Numbered from the stretch's first letter, positions 48,700 through 60,800 are shown. The stretch is DNA of 64,000 nt from Rhynchosporium graminicola (GCA_900074885.1 FJUW01000046.1:969645-1033644), one strand, 5' to 3'. Numbers and translations: made by a program. Notes: generated by a model from the letters alone, not told the origin.

Positions 48700-51600
48700 C
48701 CGAGTTTACTAGATAATAAGATAGAAATCTAAATAAAGATTCTATCCTAAAGTAAGGAGAAATTAATAACTACTCTTATTAATAGTAGAGCAGAAGATAA
48801 CTTTATATTAAGACTAGTCACTAAAGAATACGAGCTTAAACTTACTAGCGAAGGACCGAGGACTTTCTAGATACTTTCATAGAATAAAAGTATTATCTTT
48901 AGTATTATAGTCGCTTAGGTAGAGATAGCCGATTTAATTAGATAAACTAGAGTTAATACTCTTTAGCTAAGAGTTATCGATATACTAGGTATAGACCTGA
49001 TATTAAGATAGCTATAGTTAGAGGATATAGATCCTCGGATTAGCTTTAAGAATAAGCAGTAGAAGTTCCCTTATAATTTAAAGGACTCCGATAGCCTTAA
49101 TATTATAGTACCTCGAGCTTTTACGACTCTTATTAATATATAGAAATCTCCTATATACGCTATAATACCTAACTTATATATAATACGCTAGATAAGTACT
49201 AGTGATACGCCTACTATTCCCTCTATATATAGTGACTTTAAGGACATATTCTCTAAAGAGAAAAGAAGCGAGCTACCTCTATTAGAGGGCTATTAATACG
49301 CTATTAAGTTAGAACTAAGATTAAAGATACCTTATTCTCTAATCTATAACCTCTCTAAGAAGGAACTAAAGGTTCTCCGGGAATACCTCGACTTATTAGA
49401 GGCGAAAAGTTAGATAAGAAAGAGTAAGAGTCCTATAGGTATACTTATTCTTTTTATACCTAAGAAAGATAGTAGCTTTCGATTATATATCGATTACTAA
49501 GCTCTAAATAAAATTATAATTAAGGATTAGTACCCTTTACTATTAATTAGCGAAACGCTAGATAAGCTCCGGGATACTAGAGTATTTACTAAACTAGACT
49601 TATAAAACGCCTACTACTATATCCGAATTCGCTAAGGTAATAAATAGAAAACTATATTTTATATCCGATATAAGTATTATAAGTATTAAGTTATACTATT
49701 TAGATAATTAAATGCACTAGCGACCTTCTAGGTATTTATTAATAATACGCTAGCGAGCCTCGTCGATATTACTTATATTATATATCTTAATAATATCCTA
49801 ATCTATTCTGTCGACTTATTATAATATGAATAATACGTCCGCTAAGTACTAGAGAGACTTCAGTATATAAACCTCTTTATTAAGTTATTAAAGTACTCCT
49901 TTAATACCAAAAGTATAGAGTTTCTAAGATATATTATCTCCTTAGCTAGCGTTTTAATAGATATAAGCCGGATAGATACTATTAGGGAATAGCTAGAGCT
50001 TAAAAGTATTAGAGATAGATAAGTCTTTATTAGTTTTATAAACTTCTACTAGCGATTTATTATAAGGTTCTTAGCGATTACCTAACTTCTAATAAGTTTA
50101 ATAAGAAGTAAGAAGAAAGAGTAACTTGCCTCTACTTTTAGATAGAGTACTATAGAAAAGGAAGTTTTTAATACGTTAAAAGATACGTTTACTATAGTAC
50201 CTTTTCTTATACACTTCGATCTACTAAAGCCGAGAAAGCTAGAGACTAATGCTTCTAGGTTTATTATCGCGGGAATTCTCTCCTAGCCTAGAGAGTAGCC
50301 GGCGAAAGAAAGGGAAAAGGCTATCTAGTACCTTATCGCGTTCTTTAGTAAAAAGCTAGAACCTGCTAAGTTAAATTATAAAGTATATAACTAAGAACTC
50401 CTTATAATTATTAAGTGTTTTATACACTAGAGGTATTACTTTAAAAGTAATATAGCCCTAATTAAAATATTAATAAACTATAGTAACCTCTATCACTTTA
50501 TAACTATAATAGTATTAAGCTAGTGATAAGCTAGATAAGCTCTAGAGCTATCTAAGTATAACTTTATATTAAGTTATAAATAAGGGAAAAATAATCCTGC
50601 TGATAGACTATCGAGAAGGCCTAACTATAAGCTAGCGAAAGATAAGAAAAATATTATACTCTTTACTTTATAAAATAAGCTGCGAAGTATAATTAAAGAT
50701 AAGTTGATTTATATACCTAGTAAAGCTAGCGATATAATAGAGAGTAACCGGCGTCCGAATAATAATATATCGTACTAGTTAACTCAGATTCTATAACTTA
50801 CTAATAATACTTCTTTAAAAGGAGTATCGATTAAGACTATAGATACGACCTCTATACTTAACTAGCGATATATACCTATAAAGCTTAATAGTTCATAGAA
50901 CTTATTTAGAGGTCTGGATACCCTCTTAAAAGGCGCTAGCGAGAAGCCGGGCGCTAGCTAGTATAGCTATAGATATATTATATTATAGTTCTTTATAGCG
51001 AGTATTATAAGAATCGAAATAGTAAACCCTAAGTCGAACTCATTTCTCTTAACGCTTATAAAGCTATAGAAAAGGGACGCTTTTACTATTAAGAAGTTAG
51101 CTAGATTATAGAAAACTAGGGATATAGATTAAAGTATTAATAGGAAAGGACTGCTTAGATACTAGCGAAAGGCTTACGTTCCGCTAGATAAAGCTATCCG
51201 TACTAAAATTATAAAGATATACTATAATAATCTAACTATAGGCTATTTTAGTTAAGATAAGACGCTAAAGCTTATCTAGCGAAAGTACTATTAGCAGAAG
51301 ATAAAGCTAGATATTAAAGAATATATTAAAAGTTACGATATTTATTAAAGAATAAAAGTAAGAAGAATAAAGATAACTAGTAAGATATAAGCGCTTAGCT
51401 AGCTAAGTAAGCCGTTTAAGTCTATAACTATAGACTTTATTATAGATCTGCTACCTTATAAAAGGAGCTCTATAGGAAGAATCTCTAATAGTTTACTAGT
51501 AATTATCGATAGATATACTAAAGATATAAAGTATATTTCTTACTTAAAGATAATTAATATACTAGGCTTAGCTTAGCTATTTATCGACTATTAGTTCAAG

Positions 51601-52203
51601 GACTACGGATTACCTGCGGTTATTATTACTAATAGAGGTTCTATTTTCACTTCTAAGTTCTAGTAAGAGGTATACTTCTACCTCCGAATAATAAGAGGTC
51701 TTTCGACGGCGTTTCACCTATAAACTAATAAGCAAACGGAATAATAAAACTAAGCTATAGAAGTATAGCTAAGTCCTACTCTTAGTAAAGAATATCAAAA
51801 CTATTAGATCGAGTAAGAAGCTAGACTACTAATTTCTAGAGCTATTCAAGATCAGCGAAAGAATTAGAAAGCAAGTATATCAATTAGAATTACCTACTAA
51901 ATATAGTTAGCTATATAATATCTTCTATATCTTACTATTAGAACTATACTAGTAAAAGCCCGGCGAGTCATTAGAGGTTATCTTACTTAACCTTATTAAC
52001 AGCGAAGAATTATAAGAGGTCGATTCCTTACTAAACCGGTAAGTAGTTAGAAGGAAAGAATAATTCCTAGTAAGATAGAAAGGGTTTACTTCCGCTTATA
52101 ATTCTTAGGAGCTAAAAGAAAACCTCTAGGGACTCTAGAAAGAAATTAAAGCTTTAAAAAATCAAAATGCTATAGAAAGACTAGCGAAACGCTAGCGAAA
52201 GTG
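48700..52203 (+). pseudogene. Gypsy-B pol remnant with chromodomain-like tail
   Basis: The protease motif appears as LINSRAED at 48775-48798 where DSGA is expected. Reverse transcriptase follows, with the catalytic box YLNN at 49783-49794 (both Asp to Asn) and a block similar to FLRYIISLA near 49920. RNase H shows AFFSKKLEPAKLNYKVYN near 50340. Integrase has TIDFIIDLLP near 51430 and ITNRGSIFTSKF near 51630 (Asp expected before RG). A chromodomain-like segment (FLVR-KGFTSAYNS) lies at about 52010-52140; in chromoviruses this domain targets insertion to heterochromatin. Catalytic Asp losses and many stops show it is inactive. Confidence 0.88.
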
Positions 52204-52556
52204 AAATAATCCTCGTAAAAAGATATATACCTTTCTGTTTTTTCCTATAGGGTTTTATAGTTTTAAAAGTATATTAGAGATCATAAATCTAATAGAGGTC
52301 TAAAAGGAAAAAGAGGTTTTATTATCTATATAGATCGCTAGTAAACTAGCTCTCGCTAGATAAACTCCGAGATATCACTAAAGAAAGTTTACTTAGTAAC
52401 TTCCTAATTAGTAGTATCTATATCCTTATCCGCGACTTCCTCTCTATTAACCTCTAGCTATATATCTAGTAAAGCTACTTATAGAAAGAATCTAGTATAA
52501 ATAGTATAGAAGTCTTTCGCCGAAGATTAGTAGGGAGCTCGCTAGAGAGAGTGATT
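52204..52556. other. Gypsy-B spacer between pol and antisense frame
   Basis: This is a 350-bp AT-rich spacer with no coherent frame on either strand. It separates the convergent ends of pol and the antisense frame. Confidence 0.5.
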
Positions 52557-53371
52557 CATACTATATAGAGACTACGAATTTCCTTCAGAAGAGTAGTATT
52601 TATAATATTAATAGTAGTAGTAACTTTAGCTATAGAGCGCAGCGTATACCCAGATACCTCAGAGATCGCCGATATAATACTAGAGGATAGCTTAGTATTA
52701 GAATTAATAACTAGCCTCTAAGGAGATTTAATAGCTATAGTATTACTAACTTTAGAAGTATAATTAGCCCGCTTCTTCTCTATATTAAAGTATACCTAAG
52801 TAATCTTTAATACTTCTCTAGAACTCTTACCTATTACTACTTTTAAAGCTATATCTTATAGTTAGCTAAGAATACCTATTAGGATAGCTAGAACCTCACT
52901 AGCTATTAGCTAAGTATTCGCTAGAGAGAGGAAATTTATACTTATATCCTCGTAAGATTTACCTTTCTTAATATAGTCTATATACTTACTAGTAATAGAA
53001 TTAGAAGCTAAAGTATACTTCAACTTAGGGAATAAAGTATACTCGCCGGCGTATCGTAAGTAAGTCTCCGGACGCGGTATCTCCTTATTCACCTTAGCAC
53101 GAGCCTTCGACTTTATCTGCGTATTCTTTCGACTAGTATAAAGAGTCTTATTATAATAGGTAGAAAAGCTACTATCTTAGCTCGGCTTGCCTTTAGTATC
53201 CTTATTATTATCTTCAGCTCGCTAGCGCTTAGTCGATAATCCGCTAGCGATTACGGTTTTTCCCTTACTAATAGAGGTAAAAGTATTACTAGAAGGAAAA
53301 GTATCTTTAAGCGAACTACTAGTAGCGCGCTTACGAAAGTTCTTCTTAGGAGCTAAAAAGTTAAGTTAGTA
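52557..53371 (-). pseudogene. Gypsy-B antisense third frame
   Basis: On the minus strand, opposite to pol, a frame of about 270 codons is interrupted almost only by TAG/TAA. Its N-terminal third is basic and Ser/Thr/Lys-rich (KKNFRKRATSSS near 53350). The middle includes an uninterrupted 60-codon stretch at 52910-53092 with PRPETYLRYAGEY. The C-terminal part is Ile/Ser/Thr-rich. No ATG start was found; GTG at 53090-53092 is internal to a longer open frame. No known domain. Its position matches the antisense frame of Gypsy-C, though I see no clear sequence similarity. Confidence 0.5.
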
Positions 53372-53641
53372 TTACCTAATACCTTATATTCATAACTTAC
53401 GTATAGTTACTATTATTATTATTAGTTATTTAAGAAGGGAGAGAAGAGAGAAGGTTAAGAGTTATATAGAGAAGTTACCTAGCGCTATACCCCGCATTCT
53501 AGCCTTACTAATAATAAAGAAGAATCAGAACAAAAGTAAATCCTGAAAGGAATACCTCGCTAGCGCCTCGCTGAAGTATCGCTAGCTAAGGCATTTTAAC
53601 GCCTTTACTTCTAAGACAGAAGTATTTAAGAAGGGAGATAT

Positions 53642-53824
53642 TATAATAGGTCTATACGCCTAGTGCCTCCTACTCCTATATTTCAGAATTAGAGAGGAAG
53701 GAAGAACCTTCTCTTCTTAGCAATTAGTTTCTATATCAACTAGATTATTTACTAGCGAACCTCCAGCGACTATTCTACTATTCCATTATACCTATTTACC
53801 TCAGCGTACCAAGTGATCATTACA
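53642..53824 (+). repeat. Gypsy-B 3' LTR
   Basis: This 183-bp partner of 47290-47471 begins TATAATAGG (RIPed) and ends with an intact TGATCATTACA. CTTGA follows, then the Copia-2 LTR resumes. Confidence 0.92.
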
Positions 53825-53829
53825 CTTGA

Positions 53830-54234
53830 AGAGAGCTAACTATAGGAGAGATTCTAGCTACTTATATAGCTATGTGAGCTCTCTAGAATATTCTATACTA
53901 CGTAATACAGAACTCCATAGAAGAATACACGTATACTATAGAATCATACTACGTCAGTAGTACGTCAGTAGAAACCTCTAGAAGTACGATATACGTACTA
54001 GAGAGTAGTAGAACTCTATCGAGAACCTTCATAGTAACTCTAATAGAGTATATAGGGTATAGGCTAGTAATAAGATACACGGTGTAGGTGCCGGGTATAA
54101 TAAGATATATGCGCAGGGTACTGAACCAGGTACTAAAACCATGTACTAACAAGATACAGGGTATGTATACCGATGCAGGCAAAACTAACTAAAGTACTAG
54201 TAAACTGACTAAGGTACTAGTTACAAATCCAACA
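53830..54234 (-). repeat. Copia-2 3' LTR, inner part
   Basis: This 405-bp continuation of the Copia-2 LTR after the Gypsy-B insertion ends CCAACA at 54234, followed by the same purine tract context (CGCCCCCTTAATC) as Copia-1. With the outer part it makes 483 bp, against 488 in Copia-1. Confidence 0.92.
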
Positions 54235-55073
54235 CGCCCCCTTAATCAGAGCCTTATAGTCAGTTTTAAAACAGAACTATATAAGGTAAATCACTAATCG
54301 ACTACCCTTAGGTTATTACAAAAGAAATATAATAAGGAATAGAAATGCTACCTCGTAGCTACCCTCCTAGGTTAAATAAACCTAATTCTCTTATAATAAT
54401 CTGAATTACTAGCTCTAATAAGCTAGTTCAAGGTGTTTTATAAACTCCTTAAATTTAGGCCTATCTAGGGCTTTAGTAAACCCGTCTACCTTTTACTTCA
54501 AAGTACTAATATAGATTAAATCTATAGTATCTTAATTAATTAGATCCCTTATAAAGTGGTACTTTATAGCTATATGCTTAGTTCTCTCATGGAATTAAGG
54601 GTTTTTAGAGAGTAATAAAGCGCCGTTATTATCAGTAAACACCGGGAACCTCTCTTAGAAGTAATAGCCTAATTCGGTAAGAAGTTATCTTATATAGACC
54701 GCTTCTTTAACTGCCGAATTAATAGCTATATATTCAGCTTCTATAGTAGACTAAGCTATAATCGATTATAACTTCGACTTCCAAGAGAATAAGTAGCTTC
54801 CTATATAGAAGGAATAGCCGCTAGTGGACTTAGCCGTACTAATATCTCCGGTATAGTCAGAATCGTAGTATCCGCTAATGTATTTACTAGAGCTATTGAT
54901 ATAAACTAAGCCTAGTTTAATAGAACCTTTAAGGTATCTAAGTACGTTCTTTATAGCTAAGATATACGTATCGCTAGGGTTACTAGAGAACCTAGCTAAT
55001 TTGATTATAGCGTAGCTTATATCAGGCCTAGTAGCTAGCGTAAGGAATACTAAACAGCTTATTACTTACTGAA

Positions 55074-55241
55074 TATAAGGGGCGAGCCCCAGGATTAAGC
55101 ACCGGCGATGCCTGTGCTTACTAAGCCTAGCGGCACCCGCATATTTTCCCTCGGAGCTAGGCTAGAACTTAACTCTCTTCTATATCGAACTTCTTAAATA
55201 CTATATATAACTATCTATATACGCGTTACTTACCTATAATA
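55074..55241 (+). repeat. Element H 5' LTR
   Basis: This 168-bp LTR has its 3' end heavily RIPed (CTATAATA against CCGTGACA in the partner), while the GC-rich middle (GGCGAGCCCC, CACCGGCGATG) is kept. Confidence 0.9.
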
Positions 55242-55243
55242 TT

Positions 55244-55252
55244 AAGTTCGAT
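55244..55252 (+). other. Element H candidate self-priming site
   Basis: AAGTTCGAT, three bases inside the 5' LTR, is complementary to ATCGAACTT at 55184-55192 in the same LTR. Element G has the equivalent pair with ten matching bases, so the complementarity is conserved between two copies whose LTRs otherwise differ. Confidence 0.5.
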
Positions 55253-55859
55253 TAAATAACTAGCTCCTATAGCCTTTATATAGGAGTCCGAATAATCGTA
55301 GTCGAGGAACGAAGTCTTCGATAAATAATTAATAATAGGATAGTAAAGGTATAGGAGTAATAGAAGCCGAATTAATACTAAGGATACTTAGAGAAAGCTC
55401 TAGGAACGCGAGCAAAGACGAAGATTCGATAGATTCCGCTATTCTTAAGCCGGAGTACGCCTAATTTATCTCTTAAACCTATAAGATAAAAGCAGAAAAG
55501 TAGCTGAAAATTTTTTATAAGAGTAGAAAAGTAGAGAGTAGCTTAGAGTATAGACTATTCCCGAATAGATAAGGAAAGCGGTAATAATCAGTTAGTTACT
55601 ACCTACGAATAAGCGGACGATAGAAGCTATTCGATAGCTTAAGTAGAATATATACCTAAAAGATATAAGGAGCGACTATCGCTAGCTAGTAGCCGCTTAA
55701 GAACGCGCGGATAACAAGAACCCTTCGATAATATCTAAGATAAAGGAAAGAGATTTACTCTACTTAGAATAGGGAGGTAGTAGCTACTTAATAGTAGCTA
55801 CTATAAAGATATTAGAAGATAATAGTATAAGTAAGCTATAATAAAGAACTACTCCGGAG

Positions 55860-56590
55860 GTAGCTACGTATACGCTAGTCTCCGGACTCTGAAGAAGTGC
55901 TCCGGTAAGCTAGAGATAGAAGATAGAAGACGCTTAAAGTAAATAATATAAAGAGGAGTTATAATAAAAGACTACTCCGGGGGTAGATAGCTACGAAAGC
56001 GCTAGCCTCCGGACGCTTAAGGAAGGGCTCCGCGATATTAGAAGCAGAAGAAAGTTTATCCTACTTTAAATAGGGAAGTAGCGGCTATATAATAGTAGTT
56101 ACTATAAAGACGCCGGAAGATAATAATATAAAGGGGGCTATAACGAAAGACTACTCCGGGAGTAGATAGCTACGTAAGCGCTAGCCTCCGGAAGCTTAAG
56201 GAAGAGCTCCGCGATATTAGAAGCGGAAGGAGGTTTATCTTACCTTAAATAAAGAGGCGGCGGCTATATAATAGTAGCCGCTATAAAGACGCCGGAAGAC
56301 GATAATATAAAGGGGGCCTTAACGAAAGACTACTCTAGGGGTAGATAGCTATATAGGCGCTAGCCTTCGGAAGCTTAAGGAAGGGCTCCGCGATATTAGA
56401 AGCGGAAGAAGGTTTATCTTACTTTAAATAAGAAGGCAGTAGCTATATAATAGTAGCTATTATAAAGACGCCGGAAGATAATAATATAAAGGGGGCCTTA
56501 ACGAAAGACTACCCCGGGGGTAGATAGCTACGTAAGCGCTAGCCTTCGGAAGCTTAAGGAAGGGCTCTGAGATATTAGAAGCGGAAGGAA
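55860..56590 (+). repeat. Internal 179-bp tandem array of element H
   Basis: Units beginning GAAGC(A/G)GAAG start at 56041, 56220, 56399 and 56578, an exact 179-bp period three times. A diverged unit precedes them from about 55870. They are the reverse complement of the array in element G. Within a unit the conserved words are AAAGACGCCGGAAGA, GGGGGC, ACGAAAGACTAC and GCTCCGCGATATTA. Confidence 0.9.
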
Positions 56591-57071
56591 ACGCTGGACG
56601 TTAATAATAGGGCTATAATAAGGAACTACTCTAGAGATAGCTATATATACGTAAGTCTCTAGGAGTTTAAGGAAGGGCTATATAAAGTTAAAGATAGAAA
56701 GAGGTATACTCTATCTAAATAGGGAGGCGATAGTTACTAGAAGGTAGCTACTATAAAGACGGCGTAAGACTATAAGGAGGAGGCTAAAGCTATATAGCGA
56801 TAGCAGAACTACTTAAGTCTCGAGTGCGAGTCGATATTATCGGCTCGCTAGAGGAATAGATAAGAGAGCGATAATAACTTGCCGGAGCGCGAGCTATCGT
56901 AGTTAAAGAAGAGAGAGCGAGTTAAGGAAGTTAGCTAGCCGGATTAAGCGATAATAGGAGCAGAGCGCTAGCTTAACGTTTAGTAATAGAACGCGGTTAT
57001 TAATTATAGGAAAATTCTGCGACTATTTATTGCTAGTCTCCGCTAAGAAACAGGAGGGAGAAGGGGAGTAA

Positions 57072-57239
57072 TATAAGGGGCGAGCCCTAGGATTAAGCAC
57101 CGGCGATACCTATGCTTACTAAGCTTAGCGGCACCCGCATGTTTTCCCTCGGAGCTAGGCTAGAACCTGACTCTCTCCTATATCGAACTTCTTAAATACT
57201 ACACATGACTATCTGCGTACGCGTTACTCACCCGTGACA
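57072..57239 (+). repeat. Element H 3' LTR
   Basis: This 168-bp partner LTR ends ACCCGTGACA, keeping the ancestral end. CTGAA follows and the Copia-2 sequence resumes. Confidence 0.9.
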
Positions 57240-57302
57240 CTGAAACTATGATATATCTTCCTTAGTAGTCTTATTAGGATTAGGTTCTAATTTAACCTTT
57301 AA

Positions 57303-57427
57303 TGTAATGGTCACGTGATAGTCGGTTGTATATGTACGGTGTTAGGCATATTCAGCATGCGCTGAATATTATAATCTTTTAGTCCAGATAGCGTAGTTAG
57401 TATAAGCCTAACCTTAACCCCGTTATA
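57303..57427 (+). repeat. TRIM I 5' LTR
   Basis: This 125-bp LTR starts TGTAATGGTCACGTGATAG. It contains ATATTCAGC and its inverted copy GCTGAATAT separated by four bases (about 57347-57368), able to form a hairpin. It ends CCCCGTTATA. Confidence 0.9.
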
Positions 57428-57440
57428 GAATATTCAGCGC
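57428..57440 (+). other. TRIM I candidate self-priming site
   Basis: GAATATTCAGCGC directly abuts the LTR. Its complement GCGCTGAATATT is present at 57359-57370 in the LTR, 12 bases in a row. In Tf1 an 11-nt stretch of the RNA 5' end pairs with the site next to the LTR in just this arrangement. Confidence 0.55.
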
Positions 57441-57754
57441 AACCGGTCTTCTAGTAGAGTACCTCTGAGCACGGGGCGCGTGGCGCATATAGCGTAGAGT
57501 CGGCCTAGCGCAAAGCGCAGAGCCTAGTATACTATATTCAAACCTGCGGGTACCTCTGAGCACTAAGACGCATATGACATATTTAAACTACTTACGTTAG
57601 GCTAATAAGGGGTGATATTATCGACTTCGAGATCTCTCGTATCGGTAAGGATATCATAACCCTTAGGGGTTTAACGTAGTATATCAGTCGGCGTAGTCAC
57701 GGCAATTCTTCGGCCTAAGGCGCTCGAGGGCGAGCTTGCTAAGAGGGGAGATAT

Positions 57755-57879
57755 TATAATAATCACGTGATAGTCAGTTATATATATACGGTGTTAGGCA
57801 TATTCAGTATACGCTGAATATTATGATCTTTTGATCCAGATAGCGTAGTTAGTGTGAGCCTAACCTCAACCCCGTTATA
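57755..57879 (+). repeat. TRIM I 3' LTR
   Basis: This 125-bp partner differs from the left LTR by transitions only (for example TATAATAATCACG against TGTAATGGTCACG). The hairpin is weakened here because GCATGC reads GTATAC. Confidence 0.9.
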
Positions 57880-60800
57880 TTTAAATCTATAGGCGTATTC
57901 TTCGGTTTATAATCTGATAAGTCAAACCGAGCTAGTACCTTCTCTATATAGCTAGCTTAATAGAGCTTCATATAGCCCTAATCTCTATTATAGTTAATTT
58001 CAATACCTAAATAGTCTTTTATTAGCCCTAAGTCCTTAAGTTTAAAGAAGTATTTTAATTCTTTAATTAAGGACTTAATAGTACTTATATCAGGGCTAAT
58101 TAGAGCTAGATTATCCACGTATATACAGATTATAATCTTAAGCTCTTTATTAACTAATATGCAATTTTCGGATAGGATTAACTTAAATCCGAATTTATTA
58201 ACTAATACCTCCTTAAGCGTAATAAACTATAGTCTAGCTGATTACTTAAGACCATATAACGCTTTCCAGAGTAAGAGGAGTTTATTAGCGTAATAATCTA
58301 CGCCTTCGGGGGGGCAAATATATAAGGTATTAACGTCTATATCACTCTATGTAAAAGCGGAGATCATATCGATCTTATATATATACTACTTATAGAGTAC
58401 TACTAAGGCAAATATAAGACGCTAAGCTATTTGCTTAACTATACTAGTGTATATATCTAGGTAGTTTATACCGTATAATTGCTTAAACCCTTTAGCTACG
58501 AATCTAGCTTTGAGTTCGTAGTACTCGCTTTCTAGTTCTTTGATCTTATAGACCCAGCGAGTTTTTAGTAGTTTTATAGTCTTAGTATTACTATCGACTA
58601 CTTTCCACGTATTATGGTTTTCAAGAGAGGCAATTTCTTTATTTATAGCTTTTAGCTAATAATCCTTATAAGGACTATTTATAGCTTCTTTATAGCTCTT
58701 AGGCTCGTAGATAACTACTTCCGGATCCTTTTTAATAAGGATTCTTTCCGGATCAGGTGATAGCTTAATTTCTTTATCTGATTTAGAGCTAATAAAAGCT
58801 TGGCAAGCTAAGTTAATGACGTTTCTATATACGCTATAAGCCTCTTTCTGCTCTTGAATTAATCGCTTATTATTCTGAATAGCTAAGGCTATATCAGGGT
58901 CTTTAGCTTGACTTCTAGTAGTAACGTTAGGTACCCAATTAGAGTAGTCCCTTCTACGTTTTATACCTCGTTTAGGTATTTCTACTATAGATTCTTCAGC
59001 TATATCGTTAAAGAGATCAAGTTCTATATCTTCTATGACTTTTTCTTCATTTAATGAATTATCAGCCGTTTCACTATCGATTTTCTCCGAGTTTTCAGCC
59101 CTAGATAGGTCTGATTTAGGAGTATTTATAGGTAAAGAAATCACGCGATTTGAACAGTCAGAGGTCTCGCAATCGTCAAGTGTCTTATCAAAGGATTCTA
59201 ATTCTTCCTTAGAGATCACTTCGTCCTTAAAGGTTAAATCTTCCTTAATTAGGACGTTTTTAGAGCTTATAATAGCTCTCTTCTCAGGTATATATACTAA
59301 GAAGTTATTTGCGGACTTATACCCTATAAGTATACCTCTATCGGACTTATCTTTAAACTTATTAGTCCTTTTATTAATAAGAACGTAAGTAAGAGAGCCT
59401 AATACTCTAATATAATTAAGAGTAGGCTTTTTACCGAAGAGAACTTCAAAGGGACTCTTTTTAATAAACGAATTATAAGAACGATTCTTTATATGAGCTA
59501 TTCCTTAGATTATTTAAGGCTAAAGGAATAAGGGTATATTCTTATCTGTATAGATAGCTATAAGCCTTTCTATAAGATATCGATTTAAACGCTCTACTAT
59601 ACTGTTTTACTTAGAAGAATAAAGACTAGTATATTCATAAATAATACCTTTATCTTTATAAAAGATAGTCTATTTATTAGATTTAAACTTCCCGGCGTTA
59701 TCTAGCTTAAAGGCTCTAATTTTAGTGACGATTTTTAATATACCTTACTTAAATTAAGTAGTTATTATATTATACCACTCGATCAAGGTATCGTACGCCT
59801 AAGCCTTATATTTTAGAGCGTATACCCAAATAGCTCTAGAGCCTCAAAAAGTAATAGTTAAGAAGAATCTTTCACACTTTAGACCTTTAATCTTAAAAGG
59901 GCCCGCTATATCTATATCAAAGACAGTAAGCGGAGGGGTATCCGACATAGGCTTAGTACTACTTATAGCGTGTATTTTACCGCTATTATAAGCAGAACAG
60001 TTAGATAAATCTAACCCCTTTTGGATTTTTAGTCCTTTAGATCCTTCTATAGTCTTATAGATAAACTCCTTATTAGTATATAATAGACGCTTATAATATA
60101 GGTCTAATTTGCTACTTTTATTAGAGTTTACCTTAAAAGATATAGGCTCGAGTAGCTTATGATTTACGTCTACTTCTAAGTAGTACGTATTATAATACTA
60201 TCTTGCTTCTATATTAATAGAGCTATTAGATATATTTATACCCTTTTTATTAAAGGTAACTTTCTAATCTTTATTAGTCAGTTCCTTAGAGCTTAAGAGA
60301 GTAGTTTTAAGGCTAGGTATATAATTTATATCTTTAATAAGTACTCTATCGCCTTCCCTAGTTATTATAAGGATATCTCCTCTACTTATTATAGGCAAAA
60401 TATCACTATTAGCGATAGTAATAGACTTCTTAGATATAGGTTTATAGTCTAATAACTAACTCTTATTCGTTATGTAATGCTCAGAAGCGCCAGAATCGAG
60501 TACTATTCTATAGTTATATATAGTAGCGTAAGCTTGATCTGCTGTACTACTACTACTACTACTAGTACTACTGAAAGAACTCATAAGGGCCTTAGTAGAC
60601 TCCTCTTTTGATTCTTTAGCGCCTTTGCCTTTCGACTTCTTCTTATTATTAGTCGATTTATTAGGTATTAGCTCAGGGTGCTTTATATAGCAATTTACCT
60701 TTATATAGTCTGTTTTATTATAGTGACTATACTTCTTACTGCCTTTCCAATTCTTCCCCTTAAAAGCCTTATTAGCTTGTAAATCGGTAGAAGTATTCAT

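Larger units (their letters stand above)
47290..53824 (+). mobile_element. Gypsy-B retrotransposon nested in Copia-2 LTR
   Basis: This complete 6.5-kb Ty3/Gypsy element, plus strand, is bounded by 182- and 183-bp LTRs (47290-47471, 53642-53824) and a perfect CTTGA duplication (47285-47289, 53825-53829). Ends are TGTGATAGG...ATTACA. The purine tract AAGAAGGGAGA precedes the 3' LTR. The pol order and a chromodomain-like C-terminus after integrase place it with the chromoviruses. The CTTGA site lies inside the Copia-2 LTR, so it is younger than Copia-2. The interior is heavily RIPed. Confidence 0.93.
55074..57239 (+). mobile_element. Non-autonomous LTR element H nested in Copia-2
   Basis: This 2.17-kb element has 168-bp LTRs (55074-55241, 57072-57239) and a perfect CTGAA duplication (55069-55073, 57240-57244). 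Plus sense: a long purine tract (AGGAGGGAGAAGGGGAGTAA) precedes the right LTR and a primer-like site follows the left LTR. Its LTR ends and most of its interior match element G in reverse complement. No gag or pol is recognisable. It interrupts the Copia-2 polyprotein near the RNase H region. Confidence 0.88.
57303..57879 (+). mobile_element. 577-bp TRIM element I nested in Copia-2
   Basis: This miniature LTR element has 125-bp terminal repeats (57303-57427, 57755-57879) and a perfect TTTAA duplication (57298-57302, 57880-57884). The interior is only 327 bp and non-coding. A purine tract AAGAGGGGAGA precedes the right LTR, so sense is plus. It is GC-richer than its surroundings and keeps many CpA/TpG, so it is lightly RIPed. 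The LTRs contain a CACGTG palindrome and a 9-bp inverted repeat. Confidence 0.9.
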
